Counted from the stretch's first letter, positions 1 to 11,000 are shown. The stretch: DNA of 64,000 nucleotides from Hymenobacter sp. BT188 (GCF_014333585.1 NZ_JACSCW010000004.1:124001-188000), one strand, 5' to 3'. Made by a program: numbers and translations. The notes: generated from the letters alone by a model not told the origin.

Positions 1-170
1 TTGATCGTGGTCTGACTCTGGGGTGAGCCCACTACGGGCGCAGTGGCCCCGCGTACGCAACTCGTCGCCATGGGCATACCGAGCACAAGAAGCAGGCTGT
101 AGGCAAACGGCCGGATGCGCTGTAGTAAGCTGGTAGAATAAGTAAGTCGGGTAGTGTCAGAAGTTCTCAT
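1..170 (-). CDS. N-terminus of a putative lipoprotein, cut by window edge
   Basis: An ATG at 170 opens a reverse-strand frame of 56 codons that stays open to base 1, so only the N-terminus is present. The translation has a basic, polar start and then a hydrophobic stretch (AYSLLLVLGMPMATSC) ending in a cysteine, which looks like a lipoprotein signal with a loose lipobox (ATSC). Mature residues begin VRGATAPVVG and show no recognisable domain. By inference it is exported and lipid-anchored; the function cannot be read from this fragment. Its upstream region is the 171-557 gap, shared divergently with the small gene at 558. Confidence 0.55.
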   Translation of the reverse strand, partial: MRTSDTTRLTYSTSLLQRIRPFAYSLLLVLGMPMATSCVRGATAPVVGSPQSQTTI

Positions 171-557
171 GATGTATAGAGTTGTAGTTTTTGATACACC
201 TGGCCCCGCTGGTAGGGCCTATCATGAGCAAGAATAAGCGGCCGTAATCGCCCCCAAAACAAAATGTGACGAACAGGAAAATGCTGTGACGAACTACTCA
301 GCTTGCCTGAAAAAAGCCCCCCGCTCAGTGATGAATTTGCTCCTGGTGGCTCATTGGACCAACAGATCAGCAGGGGTGGAGGGAGCCTTTCAAACAGGAT
401 AAAAAGCCCCCCCACAAATGGGCAAAAGAAGTGGAGGAAAAGACAACCTTCCGCGTCGGCTTTGCGAATGAAGAAAACCTGCTACACAGGAAGCACGCAG
501 GCAAGAAGCACGCGTTACCTCGGATCTACTTGTCATCTCTAACCATCGTGTACTACC
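171..557. other. Divergent intergenic region
   Basis: About 390 bases between divergent genes. It contains two copies of the A5-6-GCCCCCC oligomer (310-322 and 401-413). A 79-codon open frame at 303-542 exists, but its translation is low-complexity and contains those oligomers, so it is not called. No clear promoter match was seen. Confidence 0.5.
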
Positions 558-965
558 ATGGGTAAAGGCAAAAAGAAAGGTTCTAAAAAGGCTAAGAAGC
601 TGGAAAAAGATATGCTGGACGTGGCAGCCGAATCGATCCGGAAGTATCGCCGGATAAGTAACGAAATCGGTAAGCTGAGCACCACCCAGAAACTATTTGG
701 CGGAGTAGGCTTACTCGCCGCCGCCCTTACTTACTTGGCCAATAAGGAGACAATTGATCGGCTTGCCTCTGCCGACGGCCTTTTGGCTTCCCTGATGCTA
801 GGCAAGACCAGGGACAACGATTCTGGGCAGGATGCCTTGCCACCCAACTCGGATCAGGAGCCGAGCAAGCCTGTAAAAACGAGCAAGCCTGTAAAAAGGA
901 GCGTGGCTAATAAGAGCCAGAAGCGCTTACCCGCATCGGCGCCCCACTCTAGAAGCTCGACATAA
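558..965 (+). CDS. Small lysine-rich membrane-associated protein (paralogue 1)
   Basis: A 135-residue protein of unknown function. The N-terminus is strongly basic (MGKGKKKGSKKAKKLEKD). A helical segment follows, then one hydrophobic stretch at about residues 50-64 (LFGGVGLLAAALTYLAN) and a long polar, Lys/Ser/Pro-rich tail with a short internal repeat (KPVKTSKPVK). The segment LSTTQKLFGGVGLLAAALTY resembles LTNGQKVAGGAALLAAVGLG in the next gene, so the two appear to be paralogues. The genes are 83 bases apart on the same strand, with a terminator after the second. By inference it is a small inner-membrane or DNA/envelope-associated protein; nothing shows a catalytic role. Confidence 0.6.
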   Translation: MGKGKKKGSKKAKKLEKDMLDVAAESIRKYRRISNEIGKLSTTQKLFGGVGLLAAALTYLANKETIDRLASADGLLASLMLGKTRDNDSGQDALPPNSDQEPSKPVKTSKPVKRSVANKSQKRLPASAPHSRSST

Positions 966-1048
966 CCTTGCACCGCGGGGCTGCGAATACAGATTTTCGC
1001 TTTGGCTGACATCCATGGCGTACGCACCTACTCCTAACTGTTACTGAT

Positions 1049-1309
1049 ATGAAAAAGAGCAAGAAACAGAACGCGAAAAAGGATAAGAAAGCGGCCAAGC
1101 AAAAGAACAGTACTTCCTTTTTTGGTGGGTCGGCGAAGTCCGGTAAAAAAGGAAAACAGCAGAATGGACTTAGCGCGCTAACCAACGGCCAGAAAGTGGC
1201 GGGCGGCGCCGCACTCCTAGCCGCAGTCGGCCTAGGCTACTGGGCCCAGAGCCGACGCACGAATGCGAAAGCAACTACTGCTCCCAAGACAACAGGTGCC
1301 GAACATTAA
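1049..1309 (+). CDS. Small lysine-rich membrane-associated protein (paralogue 2)
   Basis: An 86-residue protein with about 45 basic, polar N-terminal residues (MKKSKKQNAKKDKKAAKQKN), a Gly-rich hydrophobic segment near residues 50-66 (GQKVAGGAALLAAVGLGYW) and a polar tail. It shares the Q-K-x-x-G-G-x-x-L-L-A-A core with the upstream gene but is shorter. It is probably co-transcribed with that gene, and its stop codon lies inside the left arm of the terminator hairpin. A single short transmembrane helix with a cytoplasmic basic domain is plausible. Function unknown. Confidence 0.6.
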   Translation: MKKSKKQNAKKDKKAAKQKNSTSFFGGSAKSGKKGKQQNGLSALTNGQKVAGGAALLAAVGLGYWAQSRRTNAKATTAPKTTGAEH

Positions 1310-1344
1310 ACAGCCTCCCAAGGGGAGGCTGTTTAATGTTTTTT
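1302..1344. terminator. Rho-independent terminator
   Basis: A perfect 18-bp inverted repeat (1302-1319 with 1323-1340) has a 3-base loop and runs into TTTT. It overlaps the stop codon of the preceding small gene. The left side also has A-rich sequence, so it could act in both directions, serving the converging M20 gene as well. Confidence 0.85.
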
Positions 1345-1429
1345 ATTAAACCTCATCACCCCAATATCGGCTAAGGCAAGCTTTGTCAGAGCTGCTACAG
1401 TGTTGCAGGCAAGGAGGGCGTCTTACAAA

Positions 1430-2887
1430 TTAGTCACGGTAGTTGAGAGCGGGCTTCCGGTCGCCGAGCAGAGGCTTATATACATAGCTGCCCACGTCCT
1501 GCTTGAATTCGGCAGTGGCTTTTTCAAGCAGGACTGGGTCAGTAAACAGGTCGATGGCCGTTAGGGTCATGGTTTTGGCGGCTACCACCATTCCTTTGGT
1601 ACCAATTTCCTGACCGCTGCAAGCTACTGCTTGCCAGCTGTGAGCCGGCGTGCCCGGAATCCAAGTAGCGGCCGTGAGGCCCACTGTAGGTACCGCGAAG
1701 CTTACGTCGCCTACATCGGAACTACCACCCCCATCGGTGACGGCGAAGGGCTGCACCTTGGCCGCTTCTTCAATGGGCGGCGCCGGAAAGCCAAACGAGG
1801 CCTGAATCTGTTTGCCAATCGCAACTTCCTGCGGGGTGTAGTTCACGCCGCCCACCCGCTCCAGGTTAGTTTGTAGCGCCCGAGCTAGAGTTTCGTTGAG
1901 CAGCAGCTCGTGGGTGCCGCCAATGATTTCATAGTCCATGGTGGTGCCGGTGCCCAGGGCCGCGCCTTCAGCCGCCTTCACCACGCGGGCAAAAGCGTCT
2001 TTCACCTCGTCGCGATTGGGGTGGCGCACATAGTAGTACACTTCGGCAAATTCGGGCACCACGTTCGGTGCTTTGCCGCCGTTGGTGATGATATAGTGAA
2101 TACGCGTTTCCTGGGGCACATGCTCGCGCATCATGTTCACCATGTTGTTCATGGCTTCTACGCCATCGAGGGCGCTGCGTCCGCGCTGGGGTGAGGCAGC
2201 GGCGTGTGAGGCAATGCCGTGGAAGCGAAACTTGGCCGAACTATTGGCAATGTAGCTGGCCATCATCGAGCGGTTCTAGTTGCTCGGGTGCCAGTGCACC
2301 GCGGCGTCTACGCCCTGGAATAAGCCAGCCCGCACTAAGTACACCTTACCACTGCCGCCTTCCTCGGCCGGGCAGCCGAATACCTTTACGGTGCCCTTAA
2401 ACTTGCCTTCCTTAATTAGCTTTTTAAGCTCGATGCCGGCGGCCACGCTGGCCGTACCAAACAGATTGTGCCCACAGCCATGGCCCGCGTCGAGGCCCGG
2501 TACCGCCTTTTTCTCCGCCGCGGCCTGCTGCGAAAGACCTGGCAATGCATCGTACTCGGCTAGTATCGCGATAACCGGCTTGCCACTACCATACGTAGCT
2601 ACAAAAGCTGTCGGTATATCGGCTACACCAGCCTGCACCGAAAAGCCATTTTCGCGCAACGTTTTCTGGAGCAGGGCCGAGCTCTTGGTTTCCTTGTAGC
2701 CAACTTCCGCGAAGCCCCAGATTTGCTGGGCTACTTTTCGGTAGTCGTCATATTTTCCTTCAATATCCTTTAGTGCTTGCGTCTTGATAGCGTTTACATC
2801 TGGCGCAGGCGTAGGGGGTAGGGCAGGATGGGCAGCCAATAGGCCAGCACTCACTAGGCTGAGCGCGAAGTACCTTTTCAAGTTCAT
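1430..2887 (-). pseudogene. M20-family amidohydrolase (AbgB-like), in-frame TAG
   Basis: Two adjacent reverse frames (2887-2276 and 2266-1430) are in the same phase and separated only by TAG at 2278-2276 (codon 204) plus three codons. Joined, they give an exported M20 peptidase of about 485 residues resembling p-aminobenzoyl-glutamate hydrolase subunit B. The signal peptide is MNLKRYFALSLVSAGLLA. Metal-site and family motifs are GHGCGHNLFGTASVAAG, GCPAEEGGSGKVYLVRAG, HWHPSN, HAAASPQRGRSALDG and DVGDVSFAVPTVG. The TAG follows HWHPSN and precedes NRSMMASY, a position where CAG would give Gln, so a single C-to-T change is the simplest cause. The ATG at 2887 is preferred over 2905 because it begins the signal peptide. 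It could be a sequencing error or an amber allele; otherwise the product is truncated. Confidence 0.85.
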
Positions 2888-3020
2888 AAAGAAGCAAAAC
2901 AGCAAGTCCTGCGGCCTGATTAGTCAGGCTTGGCACGGACGAAAATAGCATGTTTCCTTCTGTTAAGTTTAAATCGAGCCGTGTTTTCTTAAGAGCGCGT
3001 TTCCAGCTTTTTGCTCTTGA

Positions 3021-3114
3021 GTCATGCAGAGCACGGCGAAGCATCTCGCTCGCGGTAGTGAGGTTACTAATCCCACTAAATACGCGAGATGCTTCGGCTC
3101 CGCCTCTGCATGAC
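3021..3114. repeat. Intergenic palindromic repeat, family A, copy 1
   Basis: Arms GTCATGCAGAGC...GCATCTCGC and their reverse complement enclose a loop of the type GTGAGGTTACTAATCC. The same arms and loop recur at 28886, 35856, 41201 and 50721, with half copies at 34441 and 62338. Confidence 0.85.
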
Positions 3115-3162
3115 CGCATTTATAGGCACTGAAGGCACACCAAATTACATTGCCTTCCCCCA

Positions 3163-3264
3163 CCTGTCATCCTGACGAAGGAAGAACCTTATCAAGCTAG
3201 AACGAGACGTTGACACAATCGTCTTTCTGGTTCGATAAGGTCCTTCCTTCGTCAGGATGACAGG
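3163..3264. repeat. Intergenic palindromic repeat, family B, copy 1
   Basis: Inverted arms CCTGTCATCCTGACGAAGG and their complement, followed inwards by a conserved AAGGTCCTT-type segment. The centre contains GAACGAGACGTTG. Related copies lie at 31952, 46985 and 62389. Here it follows family A copy 1 directly, as also happens at 62338-62482. Confidence 0.85.
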
Positions 3265-3291
3265 CGGGGGGAAGTTTCGCTCTCCCCAACC

Positions 3292-3430
3292 TTATTTGCC
3301 GAATTGCCGCAGATTGTAAGTGAAGCTGAGCCTGAAGTAGCGGGTGAGGACTTTGTTGCGCACGTATTCCGGACAAATATCCGTGACGTTGCGCACCATA
3401 ATGCGGTTTTGCTTGAGCAAACACGACGTG
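3292..3430 (-). pseudogene. C-terminal remnant of an outer-membrane beta-barrel gene
   Basis: A reverse frame ending with TAA at 3294-3292 encodes LKQNRIMVRNVTDICPEYV followed by a tail RYFRLSFTYNLRQFGK. The last segment is typical of the final strand of Bacteroidota TonB-dependent or outer-membrane beta-barrel proteins. There is no start codon and no upstream barrel sequence, and the fragment is too short to function. It sits between family B repeat copy 1 and the histidine kinase, so the rest of the gene was probably lost by deletion or recombination at the repeat cluster. This identification rests only on the tail pattern. Confidence 0.6.
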
Positions 3431-3478
3431 TGACCAATTGCTCCTGCACTTTTGCTTCCTGCCCACGACCAACAATAG

Positions 3479-5545
3479 CTAGCTCCTAACAGCCAAATCC
3501 TTAGCTACTTCTGCGTCTGGGGGGCTTTTTTTGTAGTTTATACCTTGTGGCAAGTCAATAATAAATTCTGTGAACTCGCCTTCCTGACTGATCACTCTAA
3601 GCGAGCCGCCGTGGCCCTGGGTGATGATGTCGTAGCTGAGGGAGAGACCCAGGCCCGTGCCTTCGCCGGAGGGCTTGGTGGTGAAAAAGGGCTGGAAGAT
3701 CTTGTCGCGAATATGGGCCGGAATCCCTAGGCCGTTGTCGCGCACGTGTACCTCTACACGCCGGTTGCGGCGGTGCGTGTATACCTGCACCTCGGGGCAA
3801 TAATTTTCGCCTTCCACCTTGCGGCGCTGCTGCACGGCATAAAATGCATTGTTGAACAGGTTTACTAATACTCGGCCAAGGGCTTGGGGTATAGCCCGGA
3901 CGCGACCCAGCGCCGGATCCAATCTGGTGGTAAGGGTGACCACAAACTGCGGGTCTTTGGCCCGGAAGCTATGATAAACCAAATGCAGGTGCTCATCGGC
4001 CAGCGCATTCAGGTCGGTCAGTACCCGCTCGCCCCTAATGGTGCGGGCGTGAGCCAGCATATCGCGCACAATGTTGGCCGCCCGGCGCCCGTGCTGGTAG
4101 ATCTTTTCCTGATTTTCCTTAAGTTCAGCGGCTGCGCTGCGCAGCATCAGCAAGTCGGGTTCGGGCTGGGCAGCTTCGGCTTGCAGCTCGGCGGCCAGCT
4201 CGGTGCTCACCTCGGCGAAGTTGTTGACGAAGTTCAAGGGGTTCTGAATCTCGTGGGCAATACCGGCCGTCAGCTCACCTAGCGAGGCCATTTTCTCCCG
4301 CTGCACCAGCTGTGCTTGGGTAGCTTTCAGCTGCGATAAGGTAGTACTCAGCTTGTTGCGCTGGTTAGCAATTTCCGCGTTCTGAGCATTCAGCTTCAGG
4401 TTGGCTCGCTGCTTATGCCGGATCGTGCGCCATAGCAGCAGCATCACCGGAATGATGCTGGCCAAGGCGGCAATTAGCCAGTGTGAACGGTGCTCCTCAT
4501 CGGTTTGGGCCTGCTGAATAGCGCGTTCCTGCTGGCGGAGTTGTTCGCTTACTTCTAGTGCTTGTACCTGCGCCATCTTGGTTTGGCTAAACAGGCTATC
4601 GCGGGTGGTGCTGGCTAAGGTCAGGTAGTGAAAGGCGCGGGCGTTGTCGCGGCGGGCGGCATACGTGCTCGACAAAAAACGGCTGGCTTCCAAGACTCCT
4701 TTTGGGTAGTTGCCTTTCTGGGCCGCAATCAGTGCTTTATGCCCGAAATAAAGGGCTGAATCGGCCCACGGCCCCCGCTCTTGCCTGAATAGCTGGGCCT
4801 GCCCGAGGTACGCCCGGCACAAGGCAAACGTAATATGCTGGCCGAGCGCCCGCTGAATGCTGCGGCGGTAGTAGTGGCGAGCTAGCTGCGGGTTGCCCAA
4901 CTTCGCGTAGATATTGCCCAGCATGGCCGCGTCGCCTACTTCGCTGATCAGGTCGTGCTCACTCAGGTCCATCGCGTAGCCTACCTGCGAGTAATGGCGT
5001 GCCGAATCCTGGCGGTTTAGCTGGTAATACACGTTGCCGATGTTGCCCATAATACGGGTCAGGAGCTTGATGTTGCGGCTTTTTTCGGCTACGCTTTTCG
5101 CTTTAAAAAAGTAAGCCAGCGCCGGCCGGCTATAGCCCTGCTCCCAATACAAATAGCCCAGCGTATTCAGCGCCCGCCCAATCAGCTCCTGGTCGCGCAG
5201 CTCTTCGGCTAGCCGCAGGCCCCGTATTCCTACCTGCAGCGCCGCCGGGTAGTTGCCCGATTCCCGAAAACCCGCACCCAACCGAATCAGTGCCCACGTC
5301 TCACCCCGCTGATACTTAAGCTTCTGGGCCAGCTGTAGCGCTTGCTTGCCATAAAAGATAGTAGCTAGCGGGTTGCTTTGCGTGTTTTCGTAGGCCAGCT
5401 GGGTTAGCAGCAGCACACGCCCGGTGTCGGGGGGCGCTACCAATAGTAGCCGGTGCAAGCTGTCGAGCCTGACATCAAGCTGGACAGCTCTGATAGGGAT
5501 GCTCAAACTTAATCCCCACAGTAGCAGCACATAAAACCTTTTCAT
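3479..5545 (-). CDS. TPR-containing sensor histidine kinase (HK1)
   Basis: A 688-residue membrane sensor kinase. The start at 5545 begins a signal/anchor ([20 protein letters not shown]); a longer frame opens at 5581. Residues of about 20-330 are helical TPR-like repeats. A transmembrane segment follows ([18 protein letters not shown]), then a coiled linker. The HisKA box is [17 protein letters not shown], with the phosphorylatable His near 430. ATPase boxes are [10 protein letters not shown] (N), [10 protein letters not shown] (G1) and [15 protein letters not shown] (G2). Autophosphorylation of His and transfer to an unlinked response regulator is the expected role; no regulator lies nearby. 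The kinase core shares a 141-bp identical tract with HK2 (4154-4294 against 6719-6859). The C-terminal codons KKSPP contain a GGGGGGCTTTT oligomer. Confidence 0.9.
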   Translation of the reverse strand: MKRFYVLLLWGLSLSIPIRAVQLDVRLDSLHRLLLVAPPDTGRVLLLTQLAYENTQSNPLATIFYGKQALQLAQKLKYQRGETWALIRLGAGFRESGNYPAALQVGIRGLRLAEELRDQELIGRALNTLGYLYWEQGYSRPALAYFFKAKSVAEKSRNIKLLTRIMGNIGNVYYQLNRQDSARHYSQVGYAMDLSEHDLISEVGDAAMLGNIYAKLGNPQLARHYYRRSIQRALGQHITFALCRAYLGQAQLFRQERGPWADSALYFGHKALIAAQKGNYPKGVLEASRFLSSTYAARRDNARAFHYLTLASTTRDSLFSQTKMAQVQALEVSEQLRQQERAIQQAQTDEEHRSHWLIAALASIIPVMLLLWRTIRHKQRANLKLNAQNAEIANQRNKLSTTLSQLKATQAQLVQREKMASLGELTAGIAHEIQNPLNFVNNFAEVSTELAAELQAEAAQPEPDLLMLRSAAAELKENQEKIYQHGRRAANIVRDMLAHARTIRGERVLTDLNALADEHLHLVYHSFRAKDPQFVVTLTTRLDPALGRVRAIPQALGRVLVNLFNNAFYAVQQRRKVEGENYCPEVQVYTHRRNRRVEVHVRDNGLGIPAHIRDKIFQPFFTTKPSGEGTGLGLSLSYDIITQGHGGSLRVISQEGEFTEFIIDLPQGINYKKSPPDAEVAKDLAVRS

Positions 5546-6070
5546 GGCAAGAAGCAAAGCATCGCCTAAGCGAAGAAGCATACGAACGCGACCAGCAACC
5601 CTATGCCATTCTTCAACCTGGGGGGCTTTTTAGAGCCGCTGCCAGCACTTCCGGCAACTCCGAAGTATCCCCTCTTTTAAAGGAGCAAGCGCAGTAGTCA
5701 AACCAGGCCTAAAATTATGGGCGAGTGCAACTACTGACAATTCTAATCTGTGCGTACGGGAGGGGGTGGTCTGAATGGCCAGTGATGGGAACAGAGGATT
5801 GCCAACGTTAGAAGGTGTTAAAACCCACCGAAAGAAGGACCTGAATCTTGTAAGCCAGACACCGCACAGGCGCCGGCACCGAAAACGCACAGGGGCATAC
5901 CTTGCTCCCCCACCATATGACTCTCTGCTACCGAACAAATCGGTATATACTGCCCGCTAATATACTAAAAAATACTTAATTAGTTATAATAATCGCTACG
6001 TATTTATCCACAGATACATATGCTAATCAGGTAGTTGGGTCTTCTTCAAGGGTGCGTCCTGTCAGTTCTG
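5546..6070. other. Intergenic region between HK2 and HK1
   Basis: About 520 bases. It has a GGGGGGCTTTTT oligomer at 5620-5630 and an AT-rich stretch at 5935-6020 (TATATACTGCCCGC, then repeated TTA/TAA) that could hold a promoter for HK1. Open frames at 5630-5938 and 5775-5960 have no recognisable features and are not called. Confidence 0.5.
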
Positions 6071-7603
6071 CTATACCGGCGGCTGGGGGGCTTTTTCCGG
6101 TGCTGAACTTTGGGGCAGCTCAATAGTAAACTCGGTGAATTCACCTTCCTGACTGTCCACCGTGAGCGTGCCGCCGTGGCCTTGGGTAATGATGTCGTAG
6201 CTGAGGGAGAGACCCAGGCCCGTGCCTTCGCCGGAGGGCTTGGTGGTGAAAAATGGCTGGAAGATTTTGTCGCGAATGGGGGCCGGAATCCCTGGACCAT
6301 TGTCGCGCACGCGCACTTCTACGTGTCCATTGGTGCGGTGCGTGTACACCTGCACCTCCGGGCGGTAGCCATTGACCTCCGTTTTTTTTCGCTGTTGCAG
6401 GGCATAGAAAGCATTATTGAACAAATTCACCATCACCCGGCTTAAGGCTTCCGGTATTGCCTCAACAGCGCCCAAAGACGGGTCGAAATGGGTGGTAAGC
6501 GCGGCGTTAAACTGCGGGTCTTTGGCGCGGAGGCTGTGATAAGCCAGGTGCAGATGCTCATCGGCCAGCGCATTCAGGTCGGTGGGGACACGCGCGCCGC
6601 TGTTGGCGCGTGCATGGGCCAGCATATCGCGCACAATATTGGCCGCCCGGCGCCCGTGCTGCTGAATGCGCTCCTGGTTTTGCCGCAAATCCTCGGCGGC
6701 CTCGCGCAGGGTCAGCAGGTCGGGTTCGGGCTGGGCAGCTTCGGCTTGCAGCTCGGCGGCCAGCTCGGTGCTCACCTCGGCGAAGTTGTTGACGAAGTTC
6801 AAGGGGTTCTGAATCTCGTGGGCAATACCGGCCGTCAGCTCACCTAGCGAGGCCATTTTTTCCCGTTGTACCAGCTGCGCCTGCGTGTTTTCCAGTGAGT
6901 TAAGCGCGTCGGCCAGCTGCTCGGCCTGCTGCTCCAGTTCCTCCCGTTGGGCATTCGATTTGTTCTTTTCCGCCTCAATAGTTCGGCGTTGGAGAAAATC
7001 AATCCGGCTGTTCACTTCAAAAAAGTAGCACGTTAGGGCAGAAACGAAATGCGCAGAAAGCAGCATCATTCCATTATTGATAATCAGCAGCCTGTTGTGA
7101 ATTGAATGTCCGTCGGTTACCAGTACTACGAAATATATACTGATTATCAGAGTGTTGGAAACGAAAGCATACCAGAACTTCAGCCGCGCCCACGACCCCG
7201 TAAACATCATAATGATGATAAGGCCCACGTAATAATGGGTATGAGCCAGCTCGCTCGGGTCCGTTTTTTTGATAATCAGACTAACGGTGATGGCGGCCAC
7301 AATGCACCCGCCGCTGATGATCTGTTGTAGATAGGAGCGCAGCGCTTTTATGTGGGTGATGATAACAATGAGCAGCAAGGTGGGGCTGCCAATGCCAAAC
7401 CGATAAAACCACGCTGTAGCCGTCGAATTGGGCGCCGAAAAGATATCCAGAATGCCAAATGATGAGTAAAGCACGAAGCCAAAAGCCAGGGATATCTTGA
7501 TGGTTCTTATGTTCGTTTCTTCATAATGCTGGATGAAATCTGTCTCGGTGTCTTTGGGAAATCGAAGGCGCCAAACGGCGGGCATTAGCTGTAGATAATC
7601 CAT
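6071..7603 (-). CDS. Membrane sensor histidine kinase (HK2)
   Basis: A 510-residue kinase. The N-terminal half (about residues 35-205) is a polytopic membrane domain with roughly six hydrophobic helices ([44 protein letters not shown] and others) in place of HK1's TPR domain. A coiled coil (about 215-260) leads to the HisKA box [19 protein letters not shown]. The N box is [10 protein letters not shown], with [10 protein letters not shown] and [15 protein letters not shown] after it. Input through the membrane, perhaps a small or hydrophobic signal, is an inference. The catalytic half is almost the same as HK1, identical over 141 bp around the His and again near the G2 box, while the sensor halves are unrelated; this suggests gene conversion or a domain swap. 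The C-terminal EKAPQPPV holds a GGGGGGCTTTTT oligomer. No adjacent response regulator. Confidence 0.9.
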   Translation of the reverse strand: MDYLQLMPAVWRLRFPKDTETDFIQHYEETNIRTIKISLAFGFVLYSSFGILDIFSAPNSTATAWFYRFGIGSPTLLLIVIITHIKALRSYLQQIISGGCIVAAITVSLIIKKTDPSELAHTHYYVGLIIIMMFTGSWARLKFWYAFVSNTLIISIYFVVLVTDGHSIHNRLLIINNGMMLLSAHFVSALTCYFFEVNSRIDFLQRRTIEAEKNKSNAQREELEQQAEQLADALNSLENTQAQLVQREKMASLGELTAGIAHEIQNPLNFVNNFAEVSTELAAELQAEAAQPEPDLLTLREAAEDLRQNQERIQQHGRRAANIVRDMLAHARANSGARVPTDLNALADEHLHLAYHSLRAKDPQFNAALTTHFDPSLGAVEAIPEALSRVMVNLFNNAFYALQQRKKTEVNGYRPEVQVYTHRTNGHVEVRVRDNGPGIPAPIRDKIFQPFFTTKPSGEGTGLGLSLSYDIITQGHGGTLTVDSQEGEFTEFTIELPQSSAPEKAPQPPV

Positions 7604-7894
7604 TTTCTAATGCGATAGGGGCAGAGATCGTGGGAGCGTTTGCTGTTGGTTGGGCCCGAGGTAGCGGCCGCAACGATCTAACTTACGACAGCGCATGCTA
7701 AGTGACAAATTTGCCCCCCGGGCCACTTCGAGGCGTGTTTTTCTACGGTTGTGCTTCCGATATATGACGAGTGGTATGCCGTGCTGAAGGCAGCTCAAAG
7801 TAGATTTTAGAGGCCTGAATTGTGTAGTGAGTGGCGCTACAGCCAGCGCGTATGATCAGGGCTATCTTTATACTGAACACAGCTGGGTTTCAAC

Positions 7895-7930
7895 AAAAAG
7901 CCCCCCAGCGGAATCTGGGGGGCTTTTTTA
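7895..7930. terminator. Bidirectional terminator built from an inverted oligomer pair
   Basis: AAAAAGCCCCCCAG (7895-7908) and its complement ending in TTTTTT (from 7915) form a 14-bp stem with a 6-base loop. It lies just past the end of the reverse-strand dehydrogenase gene at 8003. The upstream gap (7604-7894) has one AAATTTGCCCCCC oligomer at 7708-7719 and no gene. Confidence 0.9.
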
Positions 7931-8002
7931 TTGAGAAGAGAATAAAACTATTGAGAAAAGAATAAAACAACCAGACGGTCAGGCTGGCAGCCCAACGAAG
8001 CA

Positions 8003-11000
8003 CTAGTTCGCTTTAATCAACCGATAGTGCTTGACTTTGACACCGGTACGTATCGTGAGGGTATATACGCCAGCCGGGAGTTTCTTGCCTAAGCTGATAT
8101 GCTTGCCATTGGGTACATCCTCCAATATTACTACCTCTCTGCCTACCATATCGGAGAGTTTCACGGCGTGTTTGGCAGTGCTCTTCGCTTGGATCAGCAG
8201 GGTGAATTCATCGGTGAAGGGGTTCGGGTAATATCGTACCTGATCTTCGGTCGAAGCCTTGGCTTTATCAAGCTGCAGGGCCGCACTGGTTTGGAGAGCT
8301 GTGGCACCATTGGCCACCCGGAAGTTAATCGTGGAAGCCGTGCCGGCACTGCCGTTTCCATTGGTTGCAAATGGTGTGGCCGCCAACGTATAGGTACCGA
8401 CCTGCGGCCGCCAAGTGTTATTCGTAATGAGCGTGAAGGGAACAGACCTATCGCTATTGGTTCGACGCTCCGTACCCGACAGCGTAAAGTCTACTCGGCT
8501 GACAGTGGACGCGCCCGGATTAGCTCTAATGTTAAAGTATGTGCTCTGGGTCAAGTCGATTACCCCACCTTCTGTAAGCGTTGTTCCCTGCCCAGTGGTA
8601 ACATTTATAAGCGTAAAGCTGGCGATTTGAGGGCCGGTTGGTGGTGGGGCCGGGGCTGAATTTACCGTTACGTTGACGTCATCAAAAGCTGTTGCGCCAC
8701 CGTTATCCGTGACCGTGAGGCGGAACGTATAGCTACCAGCTGCCATCCCGCTGACAGCTAAATTTGGGGTGGTCGCTCCGCTGAGCGTAGCGCTTGGTCC
8801 ATTCGTTTTAGTCCAGCTGTAGCTGCTGATGGTGCCGTCCGTATCTGAGCCCTGCCCGTTCAGGGTTACCGAGTTGGTGGGCAAGGTAATTGTCTTATCA
8901 TCTCCGGCATTGGCGGTGGGGGGCTGGTTAGTTGAGGAAGCACTCAGCACTTCAATCGCGGAGATCTTAGGGTTCTCGATGTTGCCCGGATTGAGCGAGG
9001 AAAGGTTTACATTCAGCACCCCATCGGTGACGCTGACGGGGAATGTCTCGGTCGTAGCGGTGAAACTGCCCACTTTCTTGACGATATCGTAGGCCGTCAA
9101 GACTTTCGTATTCTCCAGCGAGGCATCGAACACACGCTGGCCGGCGGCCGTGTACCAGATTTCAGCGAAGTGCAGCACGACCGTGTACTGGCCATTGGTG
9201 ACGGGAAAAGCATAGTTGAGCGTGCCCTGGCCCCAACGCTCGGACTGGTAAATGGTAGGGTTACTGGTGCCGCTGACTGGATTTGGAGATGTGTAAACAC
9301 CACCGCCTGTTGACGTAAAGTATTGATCGGCGGAAAACTGTCCCACAGCCGGCCCACCAGCATTGATGCGGTAGACGGCTGAACCAGGAGGGAGTGAACT
9401 ACAATCCGGATAGAGCGTGACTTCTTGCTTGGTGGCCAGCCCCAGCGCATCCGTTACGGTGAGGCTAATGCGATAGAAGTAAGTCTCCGCCCCGCAGCCT
9501 AATGGGGTAATCGTAGTACTAGTTTCCGGATTGGTATCAACAGGTTCGGGGTGATTGTGGTCGTCGTGATGCAAGGTTGTTTGCCACTCGTATTTCAGCT
9601 GACTGCCACTGTGTTGCGGATCTGTGACGCTTGCTCTTAATGGATAACTAACATTCCCCTTATCCATGGGATACTTAGTGCCATCAGCCGGACTGGTAAT
9701 CGTAACCTGTGGCGGGGTGTTGTTGGCTGATATGACGAGCGAGGTCTGTCCACTAAGTGAGTTGTCGCGCACGGTCAGCGTGACGGTGTAATTGGCAGGG
9801 TTACCTGTCGCATAGGTATGAGTAGGGTTGGCGAGTGTACTAGTCCCTCCATCCCCGAAGTTCCACTGATACGTGATGCTTTTGCCATCCGGATCATACG
9901 ACTTATCGCCTGTAAACTGTACCGTGAGCGGCCCGAGCCCAAACGTCTTATCGGCTGAGGCGACGGCAATGGGGGCGCGGTCAGGAGCCCGGTATAGGAT
10001 CTTTCTGATTTCGGACGGGGCGAAGCTCACATAGTAGAGGGAGCCATCGGTGGGGTGAGCCGCCATCGATACGACGACTGCGCCGTTATTGATAAAATCT
10101 TTGACGGCCAGTGGCTTATCGGTGCCATCGACACTGATGTTGCGAATAAACCCAGCCGTGTAATCGCCAAAAAAACAGGTGTTCCGATATTCTGGGGGGT
10201 ATTCATTGGCTGTGTAAAAAGCTCCCCCCACCGCTGCGCTACCCCCAAATAGGGAGCCTGTAACCGGCGAAGCAGGGTCATTTAGATTGGTAGTGGTGGC
10301 TGTCTCGCCGTTGAAGGTGCCCGTGCGAGAAGGTCCGGCATCCCCGTGCTTCCAATCAATGGCTGGCCGGCTGTGCATAAAGGTTCTAACCGACGTAGGC
10401 AAGGCTTGGCCGGTACAGGGGTTAAGGTAAGTAGCCGTACCGCTGGCTGTCTGCTGTTTGATCAGGTCTTGGAAGGATAAGTACTGCTGACTGCAGCCTG
10501 CAGTACCGTATGCGGGGTTGGGCGCGTATGGATTGTATGTTTTCCAGTTAATATAGTTGGTCTCCTCCATTAGCCCCTCATAGAGTGGCCAGCCAAAGTT
10601 CATTCCTGGTTTAGTAGCGATATTAAGCTCCTCCCACGTATAGAAGCCTACATCCCCGATGTACAACACACCTGGTCGTCCATCACTAGGAAGCGTGCTG
10701 CCCGAGCCGGGCTTGAGGGCCATTCGGAAGGGGTTTCGCAGACTTAGCGCCCATACTTTTGACTGCACCGAAGCGGCGTTGCCATTGTAAAAGGGGTTGC
10801 TGGGCAGTCCATTGCCTGTTTCGGGGTCGAGGCGCATTACCTTGCCATTATAGCTTTCCAGTTGCTGGGATCGGAAGGAACCTACATTTTGCTCACTCGG
10901 GATAATGCCGTCCGCCAAAGCTTGGGCATAATAGGTATTGCTGGAACTGCCGACATCCACCCCATCATAGCTGGCGCCGTCGCCGGTAGATAGCAGCAGC

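Noticed and set aside
303-542. 79-codon forward open frame
   Set aside because: Low-complexity translation, contains two GCCCCCC oligomers, no start context or homology that I can recognise.
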